64,000 nt of DNA from Flavipsychrobacter sp. GTDB lineage: Bacteria > Bacteroidota > Bacteroidia > Chitinophagales > Chitinophagaceae. Within the stretch, counting starts at the first letter, position 1. Every line of letters starts with the position of its first letter. The stretch covers positions 124,001 through 188,000 of the forward strand of contig JAJNBJ010000005.1 in the NCBI GenBank assembly GCA_021155965.1, read 5' to 3'. Positions 25,476 through 35,447 of the stretch are shown here, one piece after another. The notes under the pieces were generated by a model. The model was not told the origin of the DNA and made no database searches. It saw only the letters and a list, made by a program, of their open reading frames with translations. Both the position numbers and the translations under genes were made by a program.

Positions 25476-25688
25476 TTAGTAGCCTTGCTTTGCAACGCCA
25501 TCCTTAATTGCCTGCAACGCTTTGGCCTCACTAAGAATAGCTGCCATTTTATTCCCCTTGCCATCATTGCCATTGGCAATATAACCACCACGCGAGGTCC
25601 GGGTTATTACAGCGTCCTGCATAGGAACATTCTTCTCCTTTGTCTTAAGACAGTACGCTTTTATCATCTTTGAAGTATCCATGAGCAT
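25476..25688 (-). CDS. Small conserved-type protein resembling DUF5679 without its second cysteine pair
   Basis: A 70-residue protein containing AYCLKTKEKNVPMQDAVI, RGGYIANGNDGKGNKM and a C-terminal helix. DUF5679 proteins have AYCxKCKxK and later CPVCG; here only one Cys remains and the second pair is replaced by DGKGN, so it cannot form a zinc ribbon. The relationship is judged by eye. Starts at ATG 25688, 25682 or 25667 are possible. Confidence 0.6.
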   Translation of the reverse strand: MLMDTSKMIKAYCLKTKEKNVPMQDAVITRTSRGGYIANGNDGKGNKMAAILSEAKALQAIKDGVAKQGY

Positions 25689-25903
25689 GATTTTTAAAAA
25701 GTTTGCGTGTGTTGTTTATCAAGCACAAACTACAAAAACTTTTGAGGAAATGAAATGGTTGCAATAGTTTTTACACCCCATAATACACATTAGCAACTTA
25801 ATTATGTAAAATTGACGTAATTTAAGTACCCGTATAACCCAAGATTTACAAGTGGTTTTACGTTATTATAATAAACCCATTGAGTTCTTTGAGCATTAAA
25901 GTA

Positions 25904-26350
25904 TTAATCGTTGCAATCGCTTTCGTCTGCTTCCTGGATGAAGTTCTCCAGGCGTTCAGTAATTGTAAAGGTTTCAGCAGAGCCATCTTCGTACTCCACT
26001 TTACTGATGATCCAATGTCTTACATCAAGCACACATACGTAAACAATGCCTAACTGCCTCGGTTCAATGCGGTCGCCGGTTATCTTGGCTTCCTTTTCTA
26101 ATACCTTATTAAAAACAGGTGAATAAAATTTATAATGAATACTTTTAATACTTTTTACTTTGCTGTTGTTCTGCACCTTCATCTTATACCGCTCCTGGCC
26201 ACAGCCATGGCAGCCGTAGCAATCCTTTTTTATAGAGCATATATCGAAGAACTTTCTGTGCTTCAGGTAATCATTGTCCTGTGCATAGGTAGCGGAGCAA
26301 CTGAGCACAAACAGGCATACAGGAAGCAGGAATTTAAAACACGATGGCAT
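25904..26350 (-). CDS. Secreted cysteine-containing protein of unknown function
   Basis: A 148-residue protein with a signal peptide (FLLPVCLFVLSCSATYAQ). The mature part begins with a cysteine cluster, CSIKKDCYGCHGCGQERY, that may bind metal or form disulfides, then a beta-rich segment (IHYKFYSPVF, GIVYVCVLDVRHWIISKVEY) and an acidic tail ending SDCND. I recognise no family. It is divergent from the Asp-box protein gene at 26499. Confidence 0.55.
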   Translation of the reverse strand: MPSCFKFLLPVCLFVLSCSATYAQDNDYLKHRKFFDICSIKKDCYGCHGCGQERYKMKVQNNSKVKSIKSIHYKFYSPVFNKVLEKEAKITGDRIEPRQLGIVYVCVLDVRHWIISKVEYEDGSAETFTITERLENFIQEADESDCND

Positions 26351-26498
26351 AAACAGTACTTATTGAGCTATGAATAAAACACACACCTTCCGGGACACAT
26401 CCTTGCAAATATATAAAATGACAGATAAAACACTAATTTTTAACCAGAAAAAGGCTATTGCGTTATTTATCATACCTTTATTTTTTAATTTACTCGTC

Positions 26499-29027
26499 AT
26501 GCGTCGTGTTTTAGGTACAGCGTTGCTGCTGTTTGTTATTTCGTTTGTATCATTTGCTCAGAAAGGAAAACAAGGCCAGTCTGCACAATATAACCCTGAC
26601 AACATCTACTCCATAAAACAGCAATTTCTTTATAATATATTGCACAATCCTGCAGAAAAGGAAGAAAACCACGAAAACGACAACGAACTGACTCGTTTCA
26701 ACCGCTGGTTCAGCTACATGGAGCCACGCTGCTACCCCACCGGCAATATGCCTCGCCCGGATGTGATATTAAAAGCAACTGATGAAGCATATAGGACTGC
26801 AAAGAAAAGCGGACATAAAACAACAGCCACACCTGCATGGACGCCTGTGGGTCCAATGAAGGTACCATCGAATGCTAATGGTATCGGGCGCGTTAATTGT
26901 GTAATAATTGACCCTATTGACACTAATACATTGTATGTTGGCGCCGCATGCGGCGGAGTGTTCATCAGCCACAATGGCGGAACTACCTGGGCTTCAAACA
27001 GCGACAACTTTCCTTCATTAAGTATTGCCGACATTGCGGTGGATCCTTTGCATACCGATACCATATATGCAGCTACAGGCGATGGCTATGGATACGAGAC
27101 CGGCGGCTTCAATATATTCTGGGGCGGGCTGTACTCTGCCGGTGTTATGAAAAGCACAGATGGCGGCAGCACCTGGAACACAACAGGCTTAAGCTACCTG
27201 CAAACGAACAGGGAAATAATACAGCGGCTGCTGATACACCCCACAAAAACGAACATCCTGCTGGCAGCTACGCGCAATGGCACTAAACGCACCACAGATG
27301 GTGGTGCCACTTGGACAACTGTAGATGGAGGGCATATATACAGCATGGCTTTTCGTCCCGGCAGGCCCGATACTGTCTATGCGATCAATAACACTGACCT
27401 TCGTGTTTCCTACAATGCCGGTGCCACCTGGCAAACCCTGAAAGCCGGCCTAAACCCAACGGGCAGCCGTTGCACCATAGGCGTATCGCCTGTTACCCCC
27501 AACGCAATCTGGGTACTGGATGCGAATGAAGACGTTAAATGGTCGCATAATGGAGGCGGCACTTTCTTCACTACAAACCCTCCGGATACCGCAGCTTTTT
27601 ATGGCTATTACGATCGTGTATTTGCCGTATCCCCGGCTGATTCCAACTACCTGATTGCAGGAGGGCTGAGAATGACCGTTTCAGCCAATGGCGGCGCCGC
27701 ATGGGTAAGGTTAAACCCAACGAATGACGTACATGCAGATATCCATGCATTAACATTCAACCCTTTGCACCCGGCAACCATCTATTCCGGCAATGATGGT
27801 GGCATCAGTGTTACGCGCAACGGCGGCGCAACATGGAAAAACCTTGGGGACGGCCTCATGATCTCCCAGATATACCGTATGGGATGCTCCCAGCAGGACT
27901 CCAATATCATTATTTGCGGATTACAGGATAATGGCACCATTGTATACGATGGCACTAACTGGAGGCGCAAAACAGGCGGCGACGGGGAAGCTTGTGCCAT
28001 ACACCCCACCAACGACTATTTACAGATCGCTTCATGGCAATACGGCCACTTTTACCAGTCCTTTGACCGTGGCGTTAACTTCGCTTCTCTTGACATTACC
28101 ACAGAATCCGGTTCATGGACAGCCCCTGTTGTTTTTGACCCGAATAATGAACCCTATATCTATTTCGGTTACCGCAATATTTTTGGAACCCGCGATGGCG
28201 GCAGCAGTTTTATAAACCTCACCAACAATACCCCATTTGCAAATGGCGCAACACAAATGGCGATCGGGCAATCGAACAGTAACGTGATCTATGCATCCGA
28301 CCTGTCTAAAATAATACGCTCTACAGATGCAGGCAACACATGGACGATAGTCACCGGAAACCTGCCAACAACCACTGTGGCGATCACTCGCATTGCTGTA
28401 GACCCACGTGACCCGATGGTTGTATATGTTACCACATCAGGTTATGTTGCCGGGTCTAAATTATTCATGAGCACGACAGGCGGAACAACCTGGACCAACA
28501 TAAGCAGCAACCTGCCTAATATACCCGCAAACTGCATCGCTATTGACACCAGTACACCAGGCGCTTTATTCGTAGGCACAGACATCGGCATATACTACAC
28601 CGATTCATCAGCTACAGGTTTCAGCCTTTATGGAACAGGGCATCCCAACGTAATGGTCTTTGACCTGAATGTGAACTACGGCAACTACAAAATAAGGACG
28701 GCCACCTTTGGCAGGGGCGTATGGGAATGCCCGCTGAAGAAAGCCAAGCCTGTTCCGGTTGTTGATAATTCGGTTCGCACCGTTGGTGCAACTCATAATA
28801 TGTTAGTACAGGCATATCCTAATCCGGCAAAAAATAACTGGAAGCTTATTTTCCATGAAGGGAAACCGGCGAAATATCTGGTTAAGGTGTCGGATGTAAG
28901 CGGGCGGCTGGTGCTGAGTGCAGAGAACACCGACCAGGTGAATGCAACCAACCTCGCCGCAGGCGTGTACACCATAGAAGTTATTGCAGGAGATGAACAT
29001 CATACCATCAAAGCGGTGAAAGAATAG
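26499..29027 (+). CDS. Secreted Asp-box (BNR/VPS10-like) propeller protein with T9SS domain
   Basis: An 842-residue protein beginning with a signal peptide (MRRVLGTALLLFVISFVSFAQ). Many Asp-box repeats are present, such as SHNGGTTW, STDGGSTW, TTDGGATW, TRNGGATW and STDAGNTW, as in sialidases and VPS10/sortilin-like propellers; I see no sialidase catalytic set. It ends in a T9SS sorting domain with AYPNPAKNNWKLIF and LAAGVYTIEVIAG. The frame is open from 26370, but the first 43 codons lack signal-peptide character, so ATG 26499 is chosen. The C-terminus closely resembles that of the next gene. Confidence 0.85.
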   Translation: MRRVLGTALLLFVISFVSFAQKGKQGQSAQYNPDNIYSIKQQFLYNILHNPAEKEENHENDNELTRFNRWFSYMEPRCYPTGNMPRPDVILKATDEAYRTAKKSGHKTTATPAWTPVGPMKVPSNANGIGRVNCVIIDPIDTNTLYVGAACGGVFISHNGGTTWASNSDNFPSLSIADIAVDPLHTDTIYAATGDGYGYETGGFNIFWGGLYSAGVMKSTDGGSTWNTTGLSYLQTNREIIQRLLIHPTKTNILLAATRNGTKRTTDGGATWTTVDGGHIYSMAFRPGRPDTVYAINNTDLRVSYNAGATWQTLKAGLNPTGSRCTIGVSPVTPNAIWVLDANEDVKWSHNGGGTFFTTNPPDTAAFYGYYDRVFAVSPADSNYLIAGGLRMTVSANGGAAWVRLNPTNDVHADIHALTFNPLHPATIYSGNDGGISVTRNGGATWKNLGDGLMISQIYRMGCSQQDSNIIICGLQDNGTIVYDGTNWRRKTGGDGEACAIHPTNDYLQIASWQYGHFYQSFDRGVNFASLDITTESGSWTAPVVFDPNNEPYIYFGYRNIFGTRDGGSSFINLTNNTPFANGATQMAIGQSNSNVIYASDLSKIIRSTDAGNTWTIVTGNLPTTTVAITRIAVDPRDPMVVYVTTSGYVAGSKLFMSTTGGTTWTNISSNLPNIPANCIAIDTSTPGALFVGTDIGIYYTDSSATGFSLYGTGHPNVMVFDLNVNYGNYKIRTATFGRGVWECPLKKAKPVPVVDNSVRTVGATHNMLVQAYPNPAKNNWKLIFHEGKPAKYLVKVSDVSGRLVLSAENTDQVNATNLAAGVYTIEVIAGDEHHTIKAVKE

Positions 29028-29112
29028 GTAAGGTCCAATTCCTCAATTCTTTCATTGGTTACCCAAGATTGGGCGACTGTTTTACGTCTATATTATAAAA
29101 TACCCTTGCCTT

Positions 29113-31068
29113 ATGAAGAACCTGTTCGCATACATTATTTTATATTTATTTTTTCAAAATCCATTGTTGGCTCAGTCATGGCAATGGCTTGCCGAAAGTG
29201 ACAACCCATCGATGGAGTTCGTTGCAAAAAAATTTGCTATTGACAATAATGGGAACGTTTTTTCGACAGGCTACATTAATCCCTATTCATTACCTTTTAT
29301 GAGTAGTATAGGCATTAGTTCCTACGGCTCCCACACTGTTTATAATCTCAATCAAAAATGCCAGGGAGTTATTACTAAAACGAGCCCATCGGGAATATTT
29401 GAATGGGCTTTGGCCACAAAAAATTCTGAATCATATCCTTTGTCTATCGCTACAGGCCCATCCGGAGAAGTCTATCTTTTAGGTATATACCGCTCAGATG
29501 ATATATTTTACAACAAATGTACGCTGGGCCCTTATACTATAGCAAACCCTGATTTCGCAAAAAATGGGCTGATGTATTTTCTGGCAAAAATAGACGCGGG
29601 TGGCAATGTTGAATGGTTGACTAATATTGCCGCCGCCCATATGTCCTATTCCGGCCAGATCTGTCTTGACGGGAATGGCGATATCTACGTTGCCGCAACA
29701 TACAACGATTCTTCAATAACTATCGGGAGGAACGTTCTTGTAAATACAAGTACCGCTTATGGTGCGGCAGACATATTTATAACCAAATTCAGTTCTTTAG
29801 GGTATCCTCTTTGGGCGAAAACTGTAGGCGGTGAAGGTAATGAAAATATAACTGGCATTGCGGCAACAAAAAACAACGATGTTTATATATTGGGCACTTT
29901 CTTAAGCTCAAGTTTTAGTGCAGGCGGCTATACAGTACACAGAGGATGTGGAAACTCAGGTTTTTTGTGTAAAATTGACGACAACGGCAATTTTGTGTGG
30001 CTTCAACATGCGCGCGCAAATGTCTGTCCCGGCAATGTCAGCTTCAACAATATTTCTGTTGATGCAAATGACAACGTATACATAATAGGAGATTTCTCAG
30101 GTACCGCTTCTATCAGCCATCATGTCTTGACTGCACCTATTGGAAACCAAGACGTATTCTTAGTTAAATACGACTCAACAGGTAATCCATTATGGGTTGT
30201 ATCACCTAAAGGATGCTTGGATGATGCAGGGATTGCCGTTGCCTCGGATTCCTGTAATGTTTGGATATGTGGTTTAATGGGGGTTACGAACATTTTCAGA
30301 TTACCAGACACAGGGTATATCATGGACTTTGATGGCTTTCCTTTACCCACCCCACCATTAAGCACAGACCCTATCTTCATTGCTGAATATGATCTGCAAG
30401 GCAGCTATATGAACTCATTTGCACTGCCATACGGAGGGCGTGATTTAAAAAACATATTAATTGCAAAATCAGGCAATCTAACCATTGGCGGTTCTTTTGC
30501 AAACGACTCATTTATTGCCGGTTCATACGTAATTAAGAAAAATGATTCTAAACGCAAACTCGTGCTGGCTAACTATGTCTATTCTATCTCTAACAGCACC
30601 ACCTTCAGCCAATGTGATACTATTTCTTGTTTTAATCAAAATACAACATTGATCGCGCCTGGTGGTTATAGATCATATGTCTGGAGCAATGGCAGTATAG
30701 GAATGAAAATCGAAGTTGATTCAGGGTTATATTGGGTTCAATGCCTGCAAACATGCCCTGACAGTATGTTCAGGGTTGATACATTCTACGTACACAATCA
30801 TATGCTTGCAGGCATAAAAACCACAACAGAATTATTGGAACAACCATTTGCGTTTCCTAACCCAACATCACTAAACTGGGCGTTAACCCTGCCGAATATC
30901 GGCACAAACAACTTTACTGTAAGAATCATGAACATCTATGGTCACCTTGTAAAAATGTTGGAGAATACAACATCAATAGATGCAGCTAATTTGCCTGATG
31001 GCATATACTATATAGAAGTAGTTGCAGAAAATAGGCATCACATTGTCAAAGCGGTCAAAGGTAAATAG
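29113..31068 (+). CDS. Secreted SBBP-type beta-propeller protein with T9SS domain
   Basis: A 651-residue protein with a signal peptide (YIILYLFFQNPLLAQ). Repeats resemble the SBBP propeller: AIDNNGNVFSTGYI, CLDGNGDIYVAATY, AATKNNDVYILGTF and SVDANDNVYIIGDF alternate with WAKTVGG- and WVVSP-type strands. A cysteine-containing region (CDTISCFNQNTTLIAPGGY) precedes a T9SS sorting domain, AFPNPTSLNWALTLP then LPDGIYYIEVVAE. It is probably a surface protein, with unknown ligand. It starts 85 nt after the Asp-box gene and may be a paired surface protein with it. Confidence 0.83.
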   Translation: MKNLFAYIILYLFFQNPLLAQSWQWLAESDNPSMEFVAKKFAIDNNGNVFSTGYINPYSLPFMSSIGISSYGSHTVYNLNQKCQGVITKTSPSGIFEWALATKNSESYPLSIATGPSGEVYLLGIYRSDDIFYNKCTLGPYTIANPDFAKNGLMYFLAKIDAGGNVEWLTNIAAAHMSYSGQICLDGNGDIYVAATYNDSSITIGRNVLVNTSTAYGAADIFITKFSSLGYPLWAKTVGGEGNENITGIAATKNNDVYILGTFLSSSFSAGGYTVHRGCGNSGFLCKIDDNGNFVWLQHARANVCPGNVSFNNISVDANDNVYIIGDFSGTASISHHVLTAPIGNQDVFLVKYDSTGNPLWVVSPKGCLDDAGIAVASDSCNVWICGLMGVTNIFRLPDTGYIMDFDGFPLPTPPLSTDPIFIAEYDLQGSYMNSFALPYGGRDLKNILIAKSGNLTIGGSFANDSFIAGSYVIKKNDSKRKLVLANYVYSISNSTTFSQCDTISCFNQNTTLIAPGGYRSYVWSNGSIGMKIEVDSGLYWVQCLQTCPDSMFRVDTFYVHNHMLAGIKTTTELLEQPFAFPNPTSLNWALTLPNIGTNNFTVRIMNIYGHLVKMLENTTSIDAANLPDGIYYIEVVAENRHHIVKAVKGK

Positions 31069-31188
31069 TAGTAGAATAGTAGTAGAAAGCCCTATAACTG
31101 GCAATTCCGTTTTCCCATAAAAATGTTAAAGTGGCACCCCCGCATATGGAAACGCGTCCCTGGAGCGTCTTTCTTCTAAACACTCCAT

Positions 31189-33099
31189 ATGCAAACAAGA
31201 ATCACACTCCTCTTAGTGCTGCTCGCAGTATCACTGAGATCGCTGGCCCAGGTTGGCAGCATTACCGGTAAAGTAACTGACAGATCGAACCATGCCGTTG
31301 TGGCTTTGGTCTCTCTGTGGGATAACGGCAAAGTAAAATACTCCACAACAACAAGTGTCAGTGGAGATTACACTTTTCAGCAAGTGAAACCCGGCAAATA
31401 CGAGGTAACGGCTACAGCGCCGCATTATATTGCTGCTTCTAAAAAGAATGTTGCGATCAATAACGGCCGGCAAACACGTGTTGATTTCAAACTGGAAGCA
31501 GTCACAATTACACAACCGGAAGTGGTTGCCCCCGCTCCCACTCACCGGCACAAGCATAAAAACCAAAAAGATTATGCGGACGAGAAAATGTTCATGGGCA
31601 GCGGTGCTGTTATGAGCAAGAGCATGGTAATCGGCGAATCCTATAATAAACCTGTTTATTTCAATCCCAGCACAGAGAGCTACAAGAAGAACCCCGAGAA
31701 CGATTTCATGAATGTAAAGGTGAACCCACTATCAACCATGTCGGTTGATGTGGACAGGGCTTCCTACAGCAATGTGCGCCGGTTCATCAACCAGGGCCAG
31801 CGTCCTCCGGCAGATGCCGTACGCGTAGAGGAAATGATCAACTACTTTGACTATGACTATTCCCAACCCAAAGGCGAAGACCCCATACTCATAAGCACAG
31901 AGCTTGTAGACTGCCCCTGGCAAAAAGACCACAAGCTATTGCGCATAGGCATGCAGGCAAAAAAAGTGAACACCGAAAAACTGCCGCCATCAAACCTTGT
32001 ATTCCTGATAGACGTATCAGGCTCTATGGAATCCCAGGATAAGTTGCCATTACTCATAGAAGGCATGAAGCTATTGGTACAGAACCTGCGTGCGCAAGAT
32101 AAAGTTGCTATTGTTACTTATGCAGGCAATGCAGGGCTGGTCCTGCCACCTACTGACGGGGAGCACAAACAAACCATACTCGATGCACTGAACAGGCTTA
32201 CCGCAGGTGGCTCAACCGCCGGTGGTGCAGGTATAAAACTGGCATATAAAGTAGCACAGGACAACTTCATAAAAGGCGGCAACAACCGGGCGATACTGGC
32301 TACCGATGGCGACTTTAACGTGGGCGTAAGCAATGAGAATGAACTGGAAGACCTGATCACCAAACAAAGAGAAACAGGTGTATTCCTTACTTGCCTGGGT
32401 TTTGGTACCGGCAATTATAAAGACTCAAAAATGGAATTGCTGGCAGACAAAGGCAACGGCAACTACGACTATGTAGACAATATACAGGAAGCACAGAAAG
32501 TACTGGTAAGCGAATTTGGTGGTACACTGTTCACCATCGCCAAAGACGTAAAAGCACAGATAGAATTTAATCCCTCTAAAGTACAAGGCTACCGCCTGGT
32601 AGGTTATGAGAACCGCGTACTGAACAATGAAGACTTTAAAGACGATAAGAAAGATGCCGGCGATATGGGTTCAGGCCATACAGTTACCATCATGTACGAG
32701 ATAATACCCGTTGGCGTTAACAGCACCTATATGCGCGATGCCAGTGACCTGAAGTACCAGCAACCTAAAGGCACAAGTGAATCTTACTCCAATGAGCTGG
32801 CAACTATAAAATTCCGGTACAAACAACCTGATGGCGACAAGAGCAAAGAAATGGTGCATACCATTGCCGACAGGACAATACCTGTTGCTTCGGCATCAGA
32901 GAATACAAGGTTTGCTGCATCTGTGGCCATGTTCGGTATGCTGCTGAAAGACTCTAAATACAAAGGCAGCAGCACTTACAGCGAAGTGATAGCTATGGCA
33001 TCTAATGCAAGGACGCATGACAAGGAAGGTTACCGTGCAGAATTCATAAGGCTTGCAAAAGCTGCCAAAGAATATAAATCAACTGCTTCGGTTGAGTAA
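31189..33099 (+). CDS. Von Willebrand factor A domain protein, YfbK-like
   Basis: A 636-residue exported protein (signal MQTRITLLLVLLAVSLRSLAQ). Domains in order: a carboxypeptidase-regulatory-like domain (22-98; GSITGKVTDRSN), a VWA-like N-terminal region (FMNVKVNPLSTMSVDVDRAS), the VWA domain with MIDAS motif DVSGSMES and later ATDGDFN, and a C-terminal DUF3520 domain (STYSEVIAMASNART). This layout is common in Bacteroidota and matches E. coli YfbK; the function is unknown. A terminator follows directly. Confidence 0.9.
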   Translation: MQTRITLLLVLLAVSLRSLAQVGSITGKVTDRSNHAVVALVSLWDNGKVKYSTTTSVSGDYTFQQVKPGKYEVTATAPHYIAASKKNVAINNGRQTRVDFKLEAVTITQPEVVAPAPTHRHKHKNQKDYADEKMFMGSGAVMSKSMVIGESYNKPVYFNPSTESYKKNPENDFMNVKVNPLSTMSVDVDRASYSNVRRFINQGQRPPADAVRVEEMINYFDYDYSQPKGEDPILISTELVDCPWQKDHKLLRIGMQAKKVNTEKLPPSNLVFLIDVSGSMESQDKLPLLIEGMKLLVQNLRAQDKVAIVTYAGNAGLVLPPTDGEHKQTILDALNRLTAGGSTAGGAGIKLAYKVAQDNFIKGGNNRAILATDGDFNVGVSNENELEDLITKQRETGVFLTCLGFGTGNYKDSKMELLADKGNGNYDYVDNIQEAQKVLVSEFGGTLFTIAKDVKAQIEFNPSKVQGYRLVGYENRVLNNEDFKDDKKDAGDMGSGHTVTIMYEIIPVGVNSTYMRDASDLKYQQPKGTSESYSNELATIKFRYKQPDGDKSKEMVHTIADRTIPVASASENTRFAASVAMFGMLLKDSKYKGSSTYSEVIAMASNARTHDKEGYRAEFIRLAKAAKEYKSTASVE

Positions 33100-33129
33100 G
33101 ATGCGGGCAGTGGTTTTGTGTTTCATAGG

Positions 33130-33154
33130 CCCGGGACATATGTCCCGGGTTTTT
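33130..33154 (+). terminator. Rho-independent terminator after the VWA gene
   Basis: The perfect 20-bp palindrome CCCGGGACATATGTCCCGGG is followed by TTTTT. Confidence 0.85.
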
Positions 33155-33752
33155 ATTTCCATATACTGAAATTAAGCCTGAATTTATTCTCCTGCAGCAG
33201 CTTGCGCCAGTCTATGAACAGGAACACACATATCAGCGCAATTCCCAGAAGCGTACCCGAAACTGTCTTCCAAGTCCAGAAACCATGCACTATAGCCTGG
33301 GCATTCTTTGCAGCATAATCTCCGGCCATCACCATCACCATATCGCTTAAAAATTTACCTACAAGAAAAGCCGGAATAATATTCCGCGTGGGTATCCTCG
33401 CCAGGCCCGATGCAGTAAATAAAGGAGTAGATGGCAATGGTACTAACGTATATAACAATACAAATAGCTGCACACGCCAACCTTTGCCCGCCAGTTTTTG
33501 TCCAACATACTGTATATCCTCGTTCTTTTCTTTCCGGATGACTTTAAGAGACAAGTAGGGAATGTACTTGCTCAGCGCATACCTGCCCAATGCCGACCCT
33601 ATCACACCCACCACCAGCACCCACCATATATTCAGATCGTACCTCATCTGAAAAAATACCATCATAGTCCATGCCGGCGGGCCTATGAATGGAACAGAAT
33701 CAACAAGAAACGACATGAAAAATACCAGAAAATATTCCCACATAGGTTGCAA
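33153..33752 (-). CDS. VTT/DedA-like small membrane protein
   Basis: A 199-residue membrane protein. It has FFMSFLVDSVPFIGPPAW, GVIGSALGRYALSKYIPY, VLLYTLVPLPSTPLFTASGL and a C-terminal membrane helix. The G-xxx-G-R-Y segment and the PLPSTPLF loop resemble VTT (SNARE-associated Golgi/DedA) proteins, several of which move phospholipid or undecaprenyl phosphate. The family fit is by eye and this is at the short end. Confidence 0.7.
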   Translation of the reverse strand: MQPMWEYFLVFFMSFLVDSVPFIGPPAWTMMVFFQMRYDLNIWWVLVVGVIGSALGRYALSKYIPYLSLKVIRKEKNEDIQYVGQKLAGKGWRVQLFVLLYTLVPLPSTPLFTASGLARIPTRNIIPAFLVGKFLSDMVMVMAGDYAAKNAQAIVHGFWTWKTVSGTLLGIALICVFLFIDWRKLLQENKFRLNFSIWK

Positions 33753-33831
33753 AATAGCCGAAAATAAGCTTCTGAAATACTGATATTAATCACCCTAAAA
33801 GTGCTGTAAAATGCCCCTGTATGCTAAAAAT

Positions 33832-33862
33832 TTGCACAATTACATTTGGCTCCCTATCTTTG
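33832..33862 (+). promoter_or_regulatory. Bacteroidota promoter of guaB
   Basis: TTG (33832-33834), a 20-nt spacer, then TATCTTTG (33855-33862). The box ends 3 nt before the ATG at 33866, so the predicted transcript begins at the start codon. Confidence 0.7.
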
Positions 33863-33865
33863 CAC

Positions 33866-35335
33866 ATGGCAATAAAATCTAAATTTTACGGCGAGGGCCT
33901 CACTTTTGATGATGTGCTCCTGATGCCGGCTTACTCCGAAGTACTTCCCCGCGAAGTAAGTATTGTTACCAATCTCACGAAAGATATTAAGATCAACATT
34001 CCAATGGTGTCTGCCGCTATGGATACTGTTACAGAGGCGCCGTTGGCTATTGCACTGTCACGTGAAGGTGGTATAGGTATATTGCACAAGAACATGAGCA
34101 TTGAGCGCCAGGCAGAGCATGTGCGCAAAGTAAAACGTTCTGAGAATGGGCTCATCCTCGACCCCATAACCCTGAAACCCAATGCCACTGTAGGCGATGC
34201 CCTGAAAATAATGAAGGATAACAAAATAGGTGGTATACCTATTGTTGATGACAACTTTATGCTGGTGGGCATGCTCACCAACCGCGACCTTCGCTTCGAG
34301 AAACAGATGAAGAAAAAGGTGAGCGAAGTGATGACAAAAGAACGCCTCGTAACTGCACCAGCAGGCACCAGCATGCAAAAGGCAGAAGGCATTTTGGAGC
34401 AATACAAGATAGAGAAGCTGCCAATAGTTGATAAGAAAGGTAAGCTAATAGGCCTCATTACGTTCCGCGATACGATACAACTGAAAAGCCACCCCTGGTC
34501 TGCCAAAGACAGTATGGGCCGCCTGGTTGCCGGCGCAGCCATAGGCATTACTGTAGATATACTGGAGCGTGTAGAAGCGTTGAGACAGGCGGGTGTAGAT
34601 GTAATTACACTTGACAGCGCCCACGGCCACTCAAAAGGCGTGATAGATGCGGTGAAAAAAGTAAAAAAAGCATTCAAAATGCTACCGGTAATAGCCGGGA
34701 ACATAGCTACTGCAGAAGGTGCAAAAGCACTGGCAGCAGCCGGTGCTGATGCAGTTAAAGTTGGTGTGGGGCCCGGCTCCATATGCACCACGCGCGTAGT
34801 AACCGGCGCAGGCGCCCCGCAGCTCACAGCCATTATGGAAGCTGCACAGGCATTGAAAAGAACAGGCATACCCGTCATCGCCGATGGTGGTATCCGCTAC
34901 ACCGGCGATATGGTGAAAGCCCTGGCAGCGGGTGCATCATGTGTCATGGCAGGCTCAATTTTCGCAGGAACAGAAGAAAGCCCCGGCGAGACCATCATCT
35001 ACGAAGGCCGTAAATTCAAATCATACCGCGGCATGGGCTCGGTAGAGGCAATGCAGGAAGGTTCTAAAGACCGCTACTTCCAGGATATGGAAGCAGATAT
35101 TAAGAAACTCGTACCGGAAGGGATTGTTGGCCGCGTACCGTACAAAGGCACATTGAGCGAGGTAGTGCAGCAATTTGTTGGCGGACTGCGCGCAGGCATG
35201 GGCTATTGCGGCGCAAAAGACATAGCTGCACTGCAGAACAATTCTCAGTTCGTACGCATCACACCCGCAAGCATGGCAGAAAGCCATCCTCATGATGTGG
35301 TGATAACGAAGGAGGCACCAAATTACAGCAGGTAA
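33866..35335 (+). CDS. guaB: Inosine-5'-monophosphate dehydrogenase
   Basis: Rate-limiting enzyme of GMP synthesis, oxidising IMP to XMP with NAD. In 489 residues it shows [20 protein letters not shown], a CBS pair (about 95-205; [20 protein letters not shown]), [15 protein letters not shown], the catalytic Cys loop [15 protein letters not shown], and the flap [10 protein letters not shown]. The frame extends to 33821, but that extension overlaps the promoter, so ATG 33866 is used. REP-like repeats follow the stop. Confidence 0.97.
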   Translation: MAIKSKFYGEGLTFDDVLLMPAYSEVLPREVSIVTNLTKDIKINIPMVSAAMDTVTEAPLAIALSREGGIGILHKNMSIERQAEHVRKVKRSENGLILDPITLKPNATVGDALKIMKDNKIGGIPIVDDNFMLVGMLTNRDLRFEKQMKKKVSEVMTKERLVTAPAGTSMQKAEGILEQYKIEKLPIVDKKGKLIGLITFRDTIQLKSHPWSAKDSMGRLVAGAAIGITVDILERVEALRQAGVDVITLDSAHGHSKGVIDAVKKVKKAFKMLPVIAGNIATAEGAKALAAAGADAVKVGVGPGSICTTRVVTGAGAPQLTAIMEAAQALKRTGIPVIADGGIRYTGDMVKALAAGASCVMAGSIFAGTEESPGETIIYEGRKFKSYRGMGSVEAMQEGSKDRYFQDMEADIKKLVPEGIVGRVPYKGTLSEVVQQFVGGLRAGMGYCGAKDIAALQNNSQFVRITPASMAESHPHDVVITKEAPNYSR

Positions 35336-35344
35336 ACACCCCAA

Positions 35345-35355
35345 CCCCTATGGGG
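35345..35355. repeat. REP-like motif CCCCTATGGGG after guaB
   Basis: A short palindrome in an AACCCCTATGGGGCTTT context, 10 nt after the guaB stop. It resembles the motifs at 35397, 51438 and 60801. Confidence 0.45.
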
Positions 35356-35396
35356 CTTTACTGAAAAACGCCTTTTTATTCAGTTACAAAATGGAG

Positions 35397-35447
35397 AAGT
35401 CCCTTTAGGGATTTAGGGTATGAGGGGAAGCCCCTTTAGCGGTTTGG
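35397..35447 (-). repeat. REP-like CCCTAAAGGG repeats at the 3' end of the RraB-like gene
   Basis: Bases 35397-35419 on the minus strand are identical over 23 nt to 51438-51460. A second related copy (35425-35447) overlaps the last codons of the RraB-like gene. Confidence 0.65.

Noticed and set aside
26370-26498. N-terminal extension of the Asp-box protein
   Set aside because: It places a signal peptide 43 residues inside the protein; ATG 26499 starts it correctly.
33931-34878. 315-codon minus-strand frame over guaB
   Set aside because: Long, but exactly antisense to conserved guaB; the length reflects guaB codon bias.
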